From: Helicobacter muridarum
Lineage (GTDB): Bacteria; Campylobacterota; Campylobacteria; Campylobacterales; Helicobacteraceae
Reading direction: 5' to 3'
NCBI RefSeq assembly: GCF_000765805.2
Contig: NZ_JRPD02000003.1
Location: 1-64,000, forward strand
DNA length: 64,000 nt
The position numbers and the translations under genes were made by a program. A model generated the notes under the pieces. The model did no database searches. It was not told the DNA's origin and was given only the letters and a program-made list of their open reading frames with translations. Positions 27,896-37,415 of this stretch are shown here, piece after piece; the first letter of the stretch is position 1; each line of letters begins with the position of its first letter.

Positions 27896-30490
27896 TCAAT
27901 CATCAAATAATCCTCTATCCTTTGATTTCAATTTCCATTGCCCTGTATCTTTATTCTCATAGGCAAGCTCGTTTAGAATCTCTTTTATAAGCTTATTATT
28001 AGCTTGGATTCCATTCTTAAGTAATGGCAAGATACGCAAACAAAGCTCATCAAATTTTACACATTTATTTTCTTTTTGCGCTTTGGTAAGCTCTCCTAAA
28101 ATATAATACCTCGCTCTCTCCTCTATTGGAATCCCATAGTTTAAAATACTTGCCTCATCTCTTATATGATAGAGTTTAGAGCTTGGCTCGTAATCAAAGC
28201 GTTCGTTAATAAGCAAAATCACATTTTCAAACTTTGCCATAAGCTCATAATACCCTCCCTCAATCGCCTTTTTAACAAGATAAGCATGTATAGATTCTAA
28301 AGTTGCACCATTATTTGCGACAATAATGTTTTCAATATCCCTATACATTTGCTCTAGGCTTTGCTCTCCTGCTTCTAGCTTTGTTCTTGTCTTTGGATTA
28401 TCTATCTTTTTAAAATAAATGATAAGCTGTCCCTTTAGCACACGCGTGGGATTTTGCACTTTTTTGAAGCTTGAAATCCCTGTATTTTCTTGGCTCACAC
28501 AACCTACATATTCAAAGCCTACATTCTCCGCAGATTCGATTAAGATTTGAAAAAGTTTTGGGTCTTGGTGCTGAAATACAAAGGCTAACCAGCGGTTATA
28601 TTTAAGCACTCTATACATTTCCTTTAAGGATTTTTTCATTAAATCATAATATTCATATTTGCTTTTCTCTAAACTTCCTTTTTCTATACATTCTTTTTCT
28701 TTTAAGGCTAAATCCACAGGTAAATCTAACCATACATTCCACATCGTGCTTAAATCAAGATAGGGAATCTTTGCTCCATAAGGGGGATCAGTGTATATGA
28801 AATCCACACTTTGAGATTCTATCTCTTTTAAATCTGTCGCATCTGCTTGAAAGATTTTCTCACCATTTGTTTTATTTAACAGCGAATCAGTTTTGTCTAA
28901 ATTATTTCTTTGCTCTAGTAAAGCACCATTAAAATCCTTAATCACATTTGCAAGAGGATAAAAATAGCTTTGATAAAATAAATCGTTAGGCGCGGATTCT
29001 AGCTCTTGTTTGCCAAGCCTTACTCGTTTAATTTTATCTCTATAATGCTGCTCTATGTCTAAAAAAGCTGGTCTTGGAGCAATGCGATAGCGGTAATATT
29101 TGTATATACCACTATCACCTGCAGACTTTACAGAATCTGCATAATGAAAAGTTAAGTTACATCTTGTAATAGTATTATAAAACCCCAACATCAACGCATA
29201 TCTCATATTTCTTTTTATAATTCTTTGCTCTTTACTTCTGCTTGGTGCTGTATGTTTAAAGATAAGTTTTCTAAGTAAGGCTAGTTCTGCTAATTGTTTT
29301 TTACTAAAAAGCTTTAATACAGAATCTACATCACTACCTTTAGGTAAAGTCTCATCTTTTGGAATCCAAAGTGTAGAATCCTGCTGCTCTTGTGTTGCAA
29401 TCTCACCAAACTCGCTATCTAGTGCATTGGGATAATACTTTGCACCTTTTAGAATCTCCTCTGCTTCTTTGTCTGCCTCTTTTTGATTACCTTTAGGTCT
29501 TAAGCTTTCAAACTCTTTTAAAATCTCTTCACTTAAGACATAAAACTCACTTAAATCTACTTTTACGCTTAATGCCTTTGTCATAAAGATGCTTAGAGGA
29601 TTTAAATCTATATGAATCCCTACTCTTCCATTCATCATTGCTTCAATGGCTGTAACTCCACTTCCACCAAAGCTATCAAGGACTACATCACCATCATCAG
29701 TGAAGTTTTTGATATTGTGCGTTACAATATCCCAACTCTGCCTTGTAAAGTAAGCTGTGCAACCATAATATCGTGCTTTTTTGCGTTTTTGAGGCTTGAG
29801 TATTGCTTTAGGTAATTTTCTATTTAAATACCAACTATCTGGCTTTTTGAGCGTTTTAGAATCTTGGGTTAGAGTTTGCTTTAATGATTCTATGGGTGTA
29901 GTAAGGTATTGTTTCAAAAGTAAAAAATCGTTGTTATCTTGTGCTACCCCTTTTGTCCTATTGAGCGTTAGCGAAATATCTTTTTTAGATTCTTCGCTTC
30001 GCTCAGAATGACAATTCAAAGAATTAAACAACTCCTTGCAAGAAAATTCTTTTAAAAGATTCTGCCCATTTGTTTCAAAAAGCATAAAGCTTTTACCATT
30101 ACAAAGCGCATAAAATGGGGCTTTTAGCTCGGGATTAATTGCATAATAAAATGCCTGTCGCTCTGCCTTGCTTTGTGCGCTAATTTCTACTTTTGGAGCT
30201 TTTGCGTCCAAAACGCAATGAGGTTTAGAATCAAAATAAAGCACATAATCAGGGAAGCGCGTAAAAGTAATTTTCTCATTACTTCCTAAAATCGTAGGAC
30301 TTGTAAGCTTCAAGGATAAAGCCATTTCTAGCTTAGAATCCTTATTTATTTCCTTAGATTTATTGCCAGATTCTTTAGAATCTTTTAACACAAAGCCTAG
30401 CTCTTTTAAAAGTGGCGCGATAAGTAACTCTCGCACGGAATCCTCTTTGAAATTTTCATCTTCTAAAGCTTGAAAATCAAAAGTATTCAT
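27896..30490 (-). CDS. Single-chain restriction-modification protein (HsdR_N-like domain + alpha-type adenine MTase)
   Basis: An 864-residue protein. Residues 1-150 resemble the N-terminal nuclease domain of type I R subunits, with RFPDYVLYF (Asp81) and VLDAKAPK (Asp95-x-Lys97). The MTase part has VLDSFGGSGVTAIEA (270-284, motif I), a long insert that may be the target-recognition region, and YTDPPYGAK (566-574, motif IV). Motif I-TRD-IV is the alpha order. It thus looks like a type IIG-style enzyme that cuts and methylates in one chain. A 28-residue in-frame segment (160-187) derives from a GAAGCGAAG-type repeat. No partner is adjacent other than purB. Target unknown. Confidence 0.72.
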   Translation of the reverse strand: MNTFDFQALEDENFKEDSVRELLIAPLLKELGFVLKDSKESGNKSKEINKDSKLEMALSLKLTSPTILGSNEKITFTRFPDYVLYFDSKPHCVLDAKAPKVEISAQSKAERQAFYYAINPELKAPFYALCNGKSFMLFETNGQNLLKEFSCKELFNSLNCHSERSEESKKDISLTLNRTKGVAQDNNDFLLLKQYLTTPIESLKQTLTQDSKTLKKPDSWYLNRKLPKAILKPQKRKKARYYGCTAYFTRQSWDIVTHNIKNFTDDGDVVLDSFGGSGVTAIEAMMNGRVGIHIDLNPLSIFMTKALSVKVDLSEFYVLSEEILKEFESLRPKGNQKEADKEAEEILKGAKYYPNALDSEFGEIATQEQQDSTLWIPKDETLPKGSDVDSVLKLFSKKQLAELALLRKLIFKHTAPSRSKEQRIIKRNMRYALMLGFYNTITRCNLTFHYADSVKSAGDSGIYKYYRYRIAPRPAFLDIEQHYRDKIKRVRLGKQELESAPNDLFYQSYFYPLANVIKDFNGALLEQRNNLDKTDSLLNKTNGEKIFQADATDLKEIESQSVDFIYTDPPYGAKIPYLDLSTMWNVWLDLPVDLALKEKECIEKGSLEKSKYEYYDLMKKSLKEMYRVLKYNRWLAFVFQHQDPKLFQILIESAENVGFEYVGCVSQENTGISSFKKVQNPTRVLKGQLIIYFKKIDNPKTRTKLEAGEQSLEQMYRDIENIIVANNGATLESIHAYLVKKAIEGGYYELMAKFENVILLINERFDYEPSSKLYHIRDEASILNYGIPIEERARYYILGELTKAQKENKCVKFDELCLRILPLLKNGIQANNKLIKEILNELAYENKDTGQWKLKSKDRGLFDD
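29930..30013. repeat. GAAGCGAAG-type repeat inserted in frame in an R-M gene
   Basis: The plus strand reads TTAGATTCTTCGCTTCGCTC, then AGAATGACA. On the coding strand it gives CHSERSEESKKD followed by ISLTLNRTKGVAQ, between the nuclease and MTase domains. The TTCGCTTCGCT core also occurs in units 3 and 4 of the tandem repeat at 73-144. The segment looks like a mobile or dispersed short repeat that landed without breaking the frame. Confidence 0.55.
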
Positions 30491-30591
30491 TTTGCTACTC
30501 CTTTTATTAAAAGTATTTATGAATCAAATTGATTTTTGCCTTTTGATTCTTACCTTTTGGCAGTCAAAATAAAATTTTATATTTTCTAATC

Positions 30592-31620
30592 TTATAAAAA
30601 TTCGCTATTGGTTATATCTAGGCTTAATTTATCAAGAGTGCGATTAAAGCTATCATTCCTGCATAGAATAGGGCATTTGCTACAATCAATTGCGTTATAT
30701 ACTTCTTTTATCCTAGCACCACGCCAAATCTCTTCCAAACTTTGCTCTCTTAAATCTCCTAAAAAATGCTTTTGACTTTGTCTGAAGTGAAGACATGCCC
30801 ATACTTTGAAATCCGCACTTATTACTGTGCTAAAAAACATACCATGACATTTATTATATCCTCTATCTTTGCTTTCCTTTAATCCTGCCATTTCATTGTA
30901 TTTTTGATAACTTGCGACAATCTTAAAGTTAGAATCTTCATATTTCTCACGCAAGGATTCTAATTTAGGGATAATGTCTAGCGTATCTCCAGTAAATGGT
31001 CTAAACTGCGCAAAATCAACACCTCTATCTTTGACTAGCTTTACAAAAGATTCCATATCACCCTCTGTAATGCTGCTTGTTAGGAATCCTACCCCGAAGC
31101 TTATTTTGCTACCTAATCTCTGTTTAGTTTTAGAGAAATTTTCAATATTTTGCAAAGTCTTTTCAAAATGATAGGGTTTCATGCCATGTATCTTTTTATA
31201 CATTTCTGGACTTCCTGCATCAAGGCTTATTCTAAAATATTCTAAATTTTCTGCTATTACTTCATTAAGATGCTCTTTAAGATTCATTCCATGCGAATTA
31301 AGCCCAATATTTTGCCCAGCCTTTTTTAGGAGTTTTATAGCATATTCAAAATATGGCGAGCAGGTAGGCTCTCCCCCGCCACTTAGAATCACTCCTTTAT
31401 TATCCATGTTTTTTAGATTTTCAACAACATTTTCTACTTGTTCTTTAGTAAGCTCGGCATTGTTTTCATTGTTTCCACAGCAGCCCGGACATCTATGATT
31501 GCATTTATTTGTTAAGTCAAGTTCAGTTACGATTAATGTCTTATGAGCATTAAAAAAATAGTCAATTTTATTATGGTAACGCAAAATCTTTTCGCTTGAG
31601 TTGAAATTGTTAATTTTCAT
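30592..31620 (-). CDS. Radical SAM enzyme with SPASM-like C-terminus
   Basis: A 342-residue radical SAM protein. Cys40, Cys44 and Cys47 (CNHRCPGC) bind the 4Fe-4S cluster, and GGGEPTC (about 79-85) is the SAM motif. C-terminal cysteines in KCHGMFF, WACLHF and CSKCPILC fit an auxiliary-cluster (SPASM or twitch) domain. Such enzymes modify peptides or sugars or activate partners. The substrate is not evident. It lies 86 bp downstream of rmlA on the same strand, so a role in surface sugar modification is possible but unproven. No peptide precursor ORF was seen nearby. Confidence 0.8.
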   Translation of the reverse strand: MKINNFNSSEKILRYHNKIDYFFNAHKTLIVTELDLTNKCNHRCPGCCGNNENNAELTKEQVENVVENLKNMDNKGVILSGGGEPTCSPYFEYAIKLLKKAGQNIGLNSHGMNLKEHLNEVIAENLEYFRISLDAGSPEMYKKIHGMKPYHFEKTLQNIENFSKTKQRLGSKISFGVGFLTSSITEGDMESFVKLVKDRGVDFAQFRPFTGDTLDIIPKLESLREKYEDSNFKIVASYQKYNEMAGLKESKDRGYNKCHGMFFSTVISADFKVWACLHFRQSQKHFLGDLREQSLEEIWRGARIKEVYNAIDCSKCPILCRNDSFNRTLDKLSLDITNSEFL

Positions 31621-31706
31621 TGTTATCTCCGTCTTTATGTTTTAAGTATGGAATCAAAACTTGCTAGATTACAGGCTATAGATTGAAATTTATTATTAGG
31701 GTTAGA

Positions 31707-32585
31707 CTATGTTAAATTTAAAAGTTTTTCTAGGTATTTCCCATATCCGCTCTTATCTAACTCTTTTGCTCTTTTTAAGAGTGTTTCCTCATCTATCCAT
31801 TTGTTTTTGTAAGCAATTTCTTCTAGACATGCAATCTTAAATCCTTGTCTACGCTCAATAGTTTGCACAAAGCTACCAGCATCTAATAGGCTATCATTTG
31901 TCCCAGTATCAAGCCAAGCAAACCCTCTACCAAATATCTCTACTTTTAGTTTTCCATTCTGAAGATATAATTTATTAATATCGGTAATCTCTAATTCACC
32001 TCTTTTTGATGGGATTATTTGCTTGGCATAAGAAATAACATTGTTGTCATAGAAATACAATCCAGTTATAGCATAATTGCTTCTTGGATTTTTAGGCTTT
32101 TCTTCTAGACTTATTACCTCTTTGTTTTTATCAAATTCCACTACCCCAAATTGACTAGGATCATTTACCATATATCCAAAAATAACTCCGCCTCCGTGTT
32201 TAGTGATATGACTCTTCGCGCTACTTAACATACCGCTAAATCCTTGACCATAAAAAATATTGTCTCCAAGTATTAAGCATACATTATTATCGTTTATGAA
32301 GTCCTTGCCAATTATAAATGCTTCTGCTAGCCCATTTGGAAGCTCTTGTATACAATAATCAAATCTCATACCAAGCCATTTACCATCTTTAAATATCTCT
32401 TTAAACCTAATAATATCTCTAGGTGTAGAGATGATTAACACTTCCCTAATATTTGCTAGCATAAGTACAGATAGTGGATAGTAAATCATTGGCTTATCAT
32501 AAATTGGTAGAAGTTGTTTTGAGATGATTTGAGTTGTAGGATATAGTCTAGTTCCACTACCACCAGCTAAAATTATGCCTTTCAC
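31707..32585 (-). CDS. rmlA: Glucose-1-phosphate thymidylyltransferase
   Basis: A 292-residue nucleotidyltransferase that makes dTDP-glucose from dTTP and glucose-1-phosphate, the entry step to dTDP-rhamnose and related sugars for LPS or glycans. KGIILAGGSGTRLYPTT (2-18) is the nucleotide loop, and EEKPKNPRSNYAITGLYFYD and GRGFAWLDTGTNDSL are family hallmarks. Length and sequence fit RfbA/RmlA very well. The rmlBCD genes are not in the window. Confidence 0.94.
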   Translation of the reverse strand: MKGIILAGGSGTRLYPTTQIISKQLLPIYDKPMIYYPLSVLMLANIREVLIISTPRDIIRFKEIFKDGKWLGMRFDYCIQELPNGLAEAFIIGKDFINDNNVCLILGDNIFYGQGFSGMLSSAKSHITKHGGGVIFGYMVNDPSQFGVVEFDKNKEVISLEEKPKNPRSNYAITGLYFYDNNVISYAKQIIPSKRGELEITDINKLYLQNGKLKVEIFGRGFAWLDTGTNDSLLDAGSFVQTIERRQGFKIACLEEIAYKNKWIDEETLLKRAKELDKSGYGKYLEKLLNLT

Positions 32586-32685
32586 ATGCTTTTCCTAATG
32601 ATTTTTAGCTTGCGATTATATCTAAATAAATCAAAGAAGATTTAAAGTTTGTATAATTGCAAAATCTTGTTTTTGGTAGGTTTGA

Positions 32686-33504
32686 ATGCTTTTCTACTAT
32701 AAGAGTTATGTACTTTTGTTTGCTTTTCTTGCTTTGGTTGGCTGCGTGCGTCAAGATTATAGTGTAAGCAAGGAATCTAGTTTTGAATCTTTGCTTAACC
32801 AAAGTAGCCAAGATAAAGATTTATTTGCTTTGGATTCTGTTAGTTCTATAGATTCTGATAATGTTTCTAAATATCAAAGATTAGATTTAGATATTGTTTC
32901 TCTCTCACAAAAGATTAATCTTTTTAGTAAATGTTATTACTATGAGGATAGGGGGATCTGCGATAAAATTTTGCAAGGCTTTAAGGAAGAATGTGAAGAT
33001 GATTTACAAGGGTTTGCTTGCGCGTTAGTTGGAATATCTATTGTAGATAATAAGAGCAATTTAAATACTAGAGATAGAGTTATTGCGTTAAGATATTTTA
33101 TTGAAGGTTGCAAGTTAAAAGATTCTTTATCTTGCATGTTTTTGCGTAAATTTTATGTTAGTTATGGTTATGAAAAAGAGGCACAAAGACTTCTAGATTC
33201 CATAACCAATATATGCGTTAAAGGAGGAGTATTTGAATGTTTTTTATTATCAAATCTATATGAGGGCGATCCTAGCTTTGGTGATTATAGAGAATATATA
33301 AAAGAATATAGATTAATGGCTTGCAATCAAGATTTAGCCATTGCATGCGGCTATCTTGATTCTTTGTCTCTACAGAAACAGGATTATAAAATGTATCAAA
33401 AGAGGGCTTGCAATCTAGGAATGCTAGCCGCATGTGATTCATCTCGTGAGCTAAATGAGCTTAATATGCGAAGTATGCATTTTAGAATCTTTAGAGTATG
33501 GTAA
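32686..33504 (+). CDS. Cysteine-rich lipoprotein with Sel1/Hcp-like repeats
   Basis: A 272-residue protein with a lipoprotein signal (hydrophobic 8-19, lipobox LVGC with Cys20), so it is predicted to be lipid-anchored in the envelope. Pairs of cysteines recur: GCKLKDSLSC, ACNQDLAIAC and ACNLGMLAAC. The spacing matches the disulfide-linked helix pairs of Helicobacter Sel1-like (Hcp) proteins. The repeats are more divergent than in typical Hcp proteins. Ligand and role are unknown. Its start lies 100 bp from the divergent rmlA. Confidence 0.65.
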   Translation: MLFYYKSYVLLFAFLALVGCVRQDYSVSKESSFESLLNQSSQDKDLFALDSVSSIDSDNVSKYQRLDLDIVSLSQKINLFSKCYYYEDRGICDKILQGFKEECEDDLQGFACALVGISIVDNKSNLNTRDRVIALRYFIEGCKLKDSLSCMFLRKFYVSYGYEKEAQRLLDSITNICVKGGVFECFLLSNLYEGDPSFGDYREYIKEYRLMACNQDLAIACGYLDSLSLQKQDYKMYQKRACNLGMLAACDSSRELNELNMRSMHFRIFRVW

Positions 33505-33609
33505 CCTATCTTAATAATGCTTATTGCTAAAATATATGCTATTTTGATTTTTTGTGTAATTAACTTTGAAATAAATATTTCAAAACATATTTTATTAAGT
33601 TTATACGCA

Positions 33610-33972
33610 CTATATAGTTATATTCTCAATGAATGTAATGTTGTTATCTTGTATAGCTAAGGCGTCAATACAAAAGTTGTAATAATATTTGCGTTTTTCT
33701 AAGAATATGTGAATAGTCTTTGTCATCTTTTCTAGCTTAGCTGTAGTAATTTTTAAAAGTGGATTTGGCGATTTAATTGATGATGTTCCCTTGATTTCTA
33801 TAAAGTGAAGTGTTTCTTCTTTTTGCATAATTAAGTCTATTTCACCATATTGGCTATAAAAATTTCTGTCTATAAAGACAAATCCCCTTTCACATAGATA
33901 TTTCAGTGCTAGATCTTCATAATGATTACCTATTTTTCTTGTATTTATTGTTCTTCTTTCATTTATTGGCAT
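33610..33972 (-). CDS. YraN family (UPF0102) nuclease-fold protein
   Basis: A 120-residue member of UPF0102. GNHYEDLALKYLCERGF (17-33), YGEIDLIMQ and HFIEIKGTSS give the Glu…Asp…Glu-x-Lys pattern of a PD-(D/E)XK nuclease fold. The family is widespread and linked by some reports to DNA processing. Function here is unproven. It faces the PutA-like gene divergently, with about 80 bp between them. Confidence 0.85.
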   Translation of the reverse strand: MPINERRTINTRKIGNHYEDLALKYLCERGFVFIDRNFYSQYGEIDLIMQKEETLHFIEIKGTSSIKSPNPLLKITTAKLEKMTKTIHIFLEKRKYYYNFCIDALAIQDNNITFIENITI

Positions 33973-34051
33973 TATATCTTTCCATATAAATTATGTTAAT
34001 TGTCTATTTTAGCATTATAATACTAGTTTATCTTTCTATTTAGGGAAGCGC

Positions 34052-37000
34052 ATGAATGAGTTAGACAAGATTATAAAATCTGCTATGCAAGATTTTAAGA
34101 ATATAAAGAAATATATTCGCAAACGCGATGTTGATTTGTTCTTGCGCATAAGAAATATGAAAAAAAGAGATATAGACTTTTTGGAAGAAATATGTCTAAT
34201 ACATATCAAGAATATTCAGCAAGGTGATAAAATACAGCAAAATTTTTATCAAATGTTAGATAATTTTGTATTTAGTTCTCTTTTGCAGAGGCATTTCTTT
34301 TCAAGTTTTGAGTTATTTCGTATTCTTTGTTATAGATTCCATTTATTGCCAAAGAGATTATTTATGCGGGAGGTTAAACGATATTCTCGCAAAATTATTT
34401 GTGATAATTTGTCAAAGTTAACATTTTATAAGATTGAAAATGCAGTTAATTTTTTTGCACCATTGCCACTTAACGAAGAGCAATCAGAGGATTATCTAAA
34501 AGAATGCTTAAATATACTTTCACATTCAAGAGTAGATACTATAGTTATAAACCCCTTAAATTTAGTTCCAAAGGCACATCTATGTTCTCATAATATGTTG
34601 CAAAAAACGCTTATAAGCAATCTTAGAGTTTTGTTTGAAAACTCAAATGGCAAGACAATATTTCTTGAGAATGGATATGAGTTCTTGGATTTGCTTTTGG
34701 AATCATTAAAGAATTGTTTAATGGATATTCCGCGTACCATTAAGGTTGGGGTGAGTTTGCAAATATATTATTTGGATTCCATTCAAGGATTGGATAAGCT
34801 AGCTGTGCTTAGTAGTCAATTATTAGCCAATGACAAGGAGAAGTTGCTTGTTAGATTTAAAGACATAGATTTTGAATATCAAAAGGAATATTTTACAAAT
34901 CTACAAAAGTATAAGGCAAATAAGGTATTCGCCAATCATGCAAATAGTCGTGCTAATCTCATGGCATGTTTGGATAGATATAGAGAATATAAGAGGGTTT
35001 TAGATGCAAGCCTTAGAAGCTTTGATATATTCATTATTAGCTTATTGTGTATGTGGGGGATGGATTCTAAAATATCTCTTGAAATTGAACCAGAGCTTAA
35101 TTTTGCGTTTTATAGGCTAGCTAGACAAAAGAATATAAATCTAATTTCAATACAATGCTACACTAAGCATTTTACACAAATGCTAGCATATCGTTTAAAA
35201 TATGCCCATTCAGAATTTTTACAAGGTATATGTAGTTATATTGATATGCACATAAATAAGCAAGAATGGCAAAAAAAATGCAATGATTTTTCTCATAGTT
35301 TTAACATAGCTCAAAAAAGTATTTCAAAAAGAAGCACATTAAGCTCAAATTATCAAAGCATATTAGAATACCCTAAAGATACTATGTCTAACTTATCCTT
35401 AGCTGTAGATTCCAAAATAGTTAGCATGAGGCAATATAATTTTGAAACATTTAACTATGAATTGCAAAAGCCATTGAAACTTGATTTGAATAATGATCTT
35501 TCTTTTGCGAATAAGTTAGAGTCTTTGCCATGCGATACGCCTAATCGCAATAAGCTAGATGATATAATTTATTTAAATGCCGATGATATGAATCGTTTGA
35601 CATTACAAAGTATTAGCACGCCAATAGTATTTTCTCTCAATACCCAAAAGGAAAAGGATGCCCTAGCAAAAGCCATATCTAAGAAAGAAGAGATAGAAAG
35701 CAATAAAATTAGCATTATGACTAATATTATTTCACTTCTCAAGGATAAAGCTAGCGCGCTATTTGCCACATTATGCCAAATATATCCAGACATGCCCAAA
35801 GATATAATAGAAGAGAAAGTTTATCTTTTGATTGATACATTTAAATATTATGGCTATGAATATCGCAATTTGACTAATGAGACAGATTCCGTGCTACTTG
35901 CTCCAGTTGGAAATGTTCTAATATATACGAATTCTTTAGATATAAATGAAATAGCTTCATGCGTAGCTGCAAATATCATGATAGGCAATGTTTCTTTTGT
36001 AGAGGATTGCTTGCAAGCTAGAATCCTCTATTATCTACTTATGCCAATATTAGATTTTTGTCCATTTATGTCGCTTTATCGCAACTCTCAAATACAAATG
36101 CAAGCTCAAATTTTATGTCATGGCGATAAATATACTGAATCTACTAATTCCTTGATTAGTGATAGAGGCGTAGCAGTTGTATTTATTAGTTCATTTTATG
36201 ATATTTATGAGGCTTTTTGTGAGATTATGAAATCTAGTATTGCAAATCCAATACCCATGTTAATCTATACAGATTCTTATATATACGATGATGCGCAAAA
36301 GATCTTTGTCCCGTTAAATGTCTCTTGCTCTAGTCTTGGCGATTTGATAGCTAATCTTCCTAAAAAGACTTCTCATGTAAGTATATTTACATATAACAAA
36401 ACTGAAATGAATTATGCTATATCGCATATCAATACTTCCATTTGTATTAATGGTAGCTATAAGCTAGCTGTTGTATCAGGTAGTGCTAGAATTTTTCGTG
36501 CTGGATATTTGCAACCTTTCTTAAGTCGTTATCTTTTACATAACTTAGTGAGCGCAAATCCTAGCAATGTAATAAAGAAGAATAGTCTTTATTCTGATGT
36601 GATTGGTTGCTTTGGCGGGATTCTTAGTGTTGATGAGATTGAGTTCTTATATAACCTAAATCATAATTATAGTCAATACCTAAAGAATCTTGAGCGCACG
36701 GCAAGTGTAGATAATCTCTATGAGGTTAAGAAAAATTATAAAATGGTTTTACGTGTATATAATGAAGATGATTTTTTTCATATATGCGTTATTATGTTGG
36801 TTGCGCATTTGTTGCAGATTCCAACTAAGATAAGTTTTAGTCCTACATATTTGAGCAAAAATGAGAGTGCTAAATCGCTAGATATAGATAAGTTATCTAA
36901 ATCTTTCCTAGAGAAATATATCTCTATATTTACATTAGTCATAGAGGAAGAACAAGATTTCCTTAATACTTTAGAAGATGAATCGTTGCTTAGAATTCTT

Positions 37001-37234
37001 CAAGATGAGGATATATTTTTATCCAAAAATACAAATACCTATAGAGAGCTTAAAACTAGGGGTATAATTGCGGAGTATTCTCTACCAATACTTAATAAGA
37101 ATCTTGAATTAGAACGTTATGTTTATACACAATATATACAAATAGAGCCAAATATATTTCTACAAACCCAAACAGGCTATAAGATAGAATCATGGCTACA
37201 TAATTTAACTTTAGAGCAGCAATCTCAAAGGTGA
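34052..37234 (+). CDS. Very divergent PutA-like protein (degenerate PRODH + ALDH)
   Basis: A 1060-residue protein. About 125-430 resembles the proline dehydrogenase barrel of PutA in layout (GVSLQIYYLDS, LLVRFKDIDFEYQKEY), but expected catalytic segments are poorly kept. About 620-1040 resembles an aldehyde dehydrogenase in outline (VLLAPVGNVLIYTNSLDINE, then a Rossmann-like series). The usual GQRCSA active cysteine motif is absent: the corresponding area reads VVSGSARIFRAG. The size is close to trifunctional or bifunctional PutA (about 1000-1200). I infer a degenerate paralogue that may no longer be an enzyme, perhaps structural or regulatory. The assignment rests on motif resemblance only, and another large unknown family is possible. 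No operon partner. Confidence 0.45.
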   Translation: MNELDKIIKSAMQDFKNIKKYIRKRDVDLFLRIRNMKKRDIDFLEEICLIHIKNIQQGDKIQQNFYQMLDNFVFSSLLQRHFFSSFELFRILCYRFHLLPKRLFMREVKRYSRKIICDNLSKLTFYKIENAVNFFAPLPLNEEQSEDYLKECLNILSHSRVDTIVINPLNLVPKAHLCSHNMLQKTLISNLRVLFENSNGKTIFLENGYEFLDLLLESLKNCLMDIPRTIKVGVSLQIYYLDSIQGLDKLAVLSSQLLANDKEKLLVRFKDIDFEYQKEYFTNLQKYKANKVFANHANSRANLMACLDRYREYKRVLDASLRSFDIFIISLLCMWGMDSKISLEIEPELNFAFYRLARQKNINLISIQCYTKHFTQMLAYRLKYAHSEFLQGICSYIDMHINKQEWQKKCNDFSHSFNIAQKSISKRSTLSSNYQSILEYPKDTMSNLSLAVDSKIVSMRQYNFETFNYELQKPLKLDLNNDLSFANKLESLPCDTPNRNKLDDIIYLNADDMNRLTLQSISTPIVFSLNTQKEKDALAKAISKKEEIESNKISIMTNIISLLKDKASALFATLCQIYPDMPKDIIEEKVYLLIDTFKYYGYEYRNLTNETDSVLLAPVGNVLIYTNSLDINEIASCVAANIMIGNVSFVEDCLQARILYYLLMPILDFCPFMSLYRNSQIQMQAQILCHGDKYTESTNSLISDRGVAVVFISSFYDIYEAFCEIMKSSIANPIPMLIYTDSYIYDDAQKIFVPLNVSCSSLGDLIANLPKKTSHVSIFTYNKTEMNYAISHINTSICINGSYKLAVVSGSARIFRAGYLQPFLSRYLLHNLVSANPSNVIKKNSLYSDVIGCFGGILSVDEIEFLYNLNHNYSQYLKNLERTASVDNLYEVKKNYKMVLRVYNEDDFFHICVIMLVAHLLQIPTKISFSPTYLSKNESAKSLDIDKLSKSFLEKYISIFTLVIEEEQDFLNTLEDESLLRILQDEDIFLSKNTNTYRELKTRGIIAEYSLPILNKNLELERYVYTQYIQIEPNIFLQTQTGYKIESWLHNLTLEQQSQR

Positions 37235-37415
37235 TTTTGATTGTTATAAAGTTATTTTGTATTTTAAGCAATCGCAGTTCTTACTATATTAAGAATTTAT
37301 TGATATGGCTTAGATTCTAAAGTTATTACAAATACCATATTTTGATTTTATAAAAATTTCCATATACTAGTATTAATGCTATAGTTATTATATTTTAGAT
37401 GTATGGAGTTGTTAA

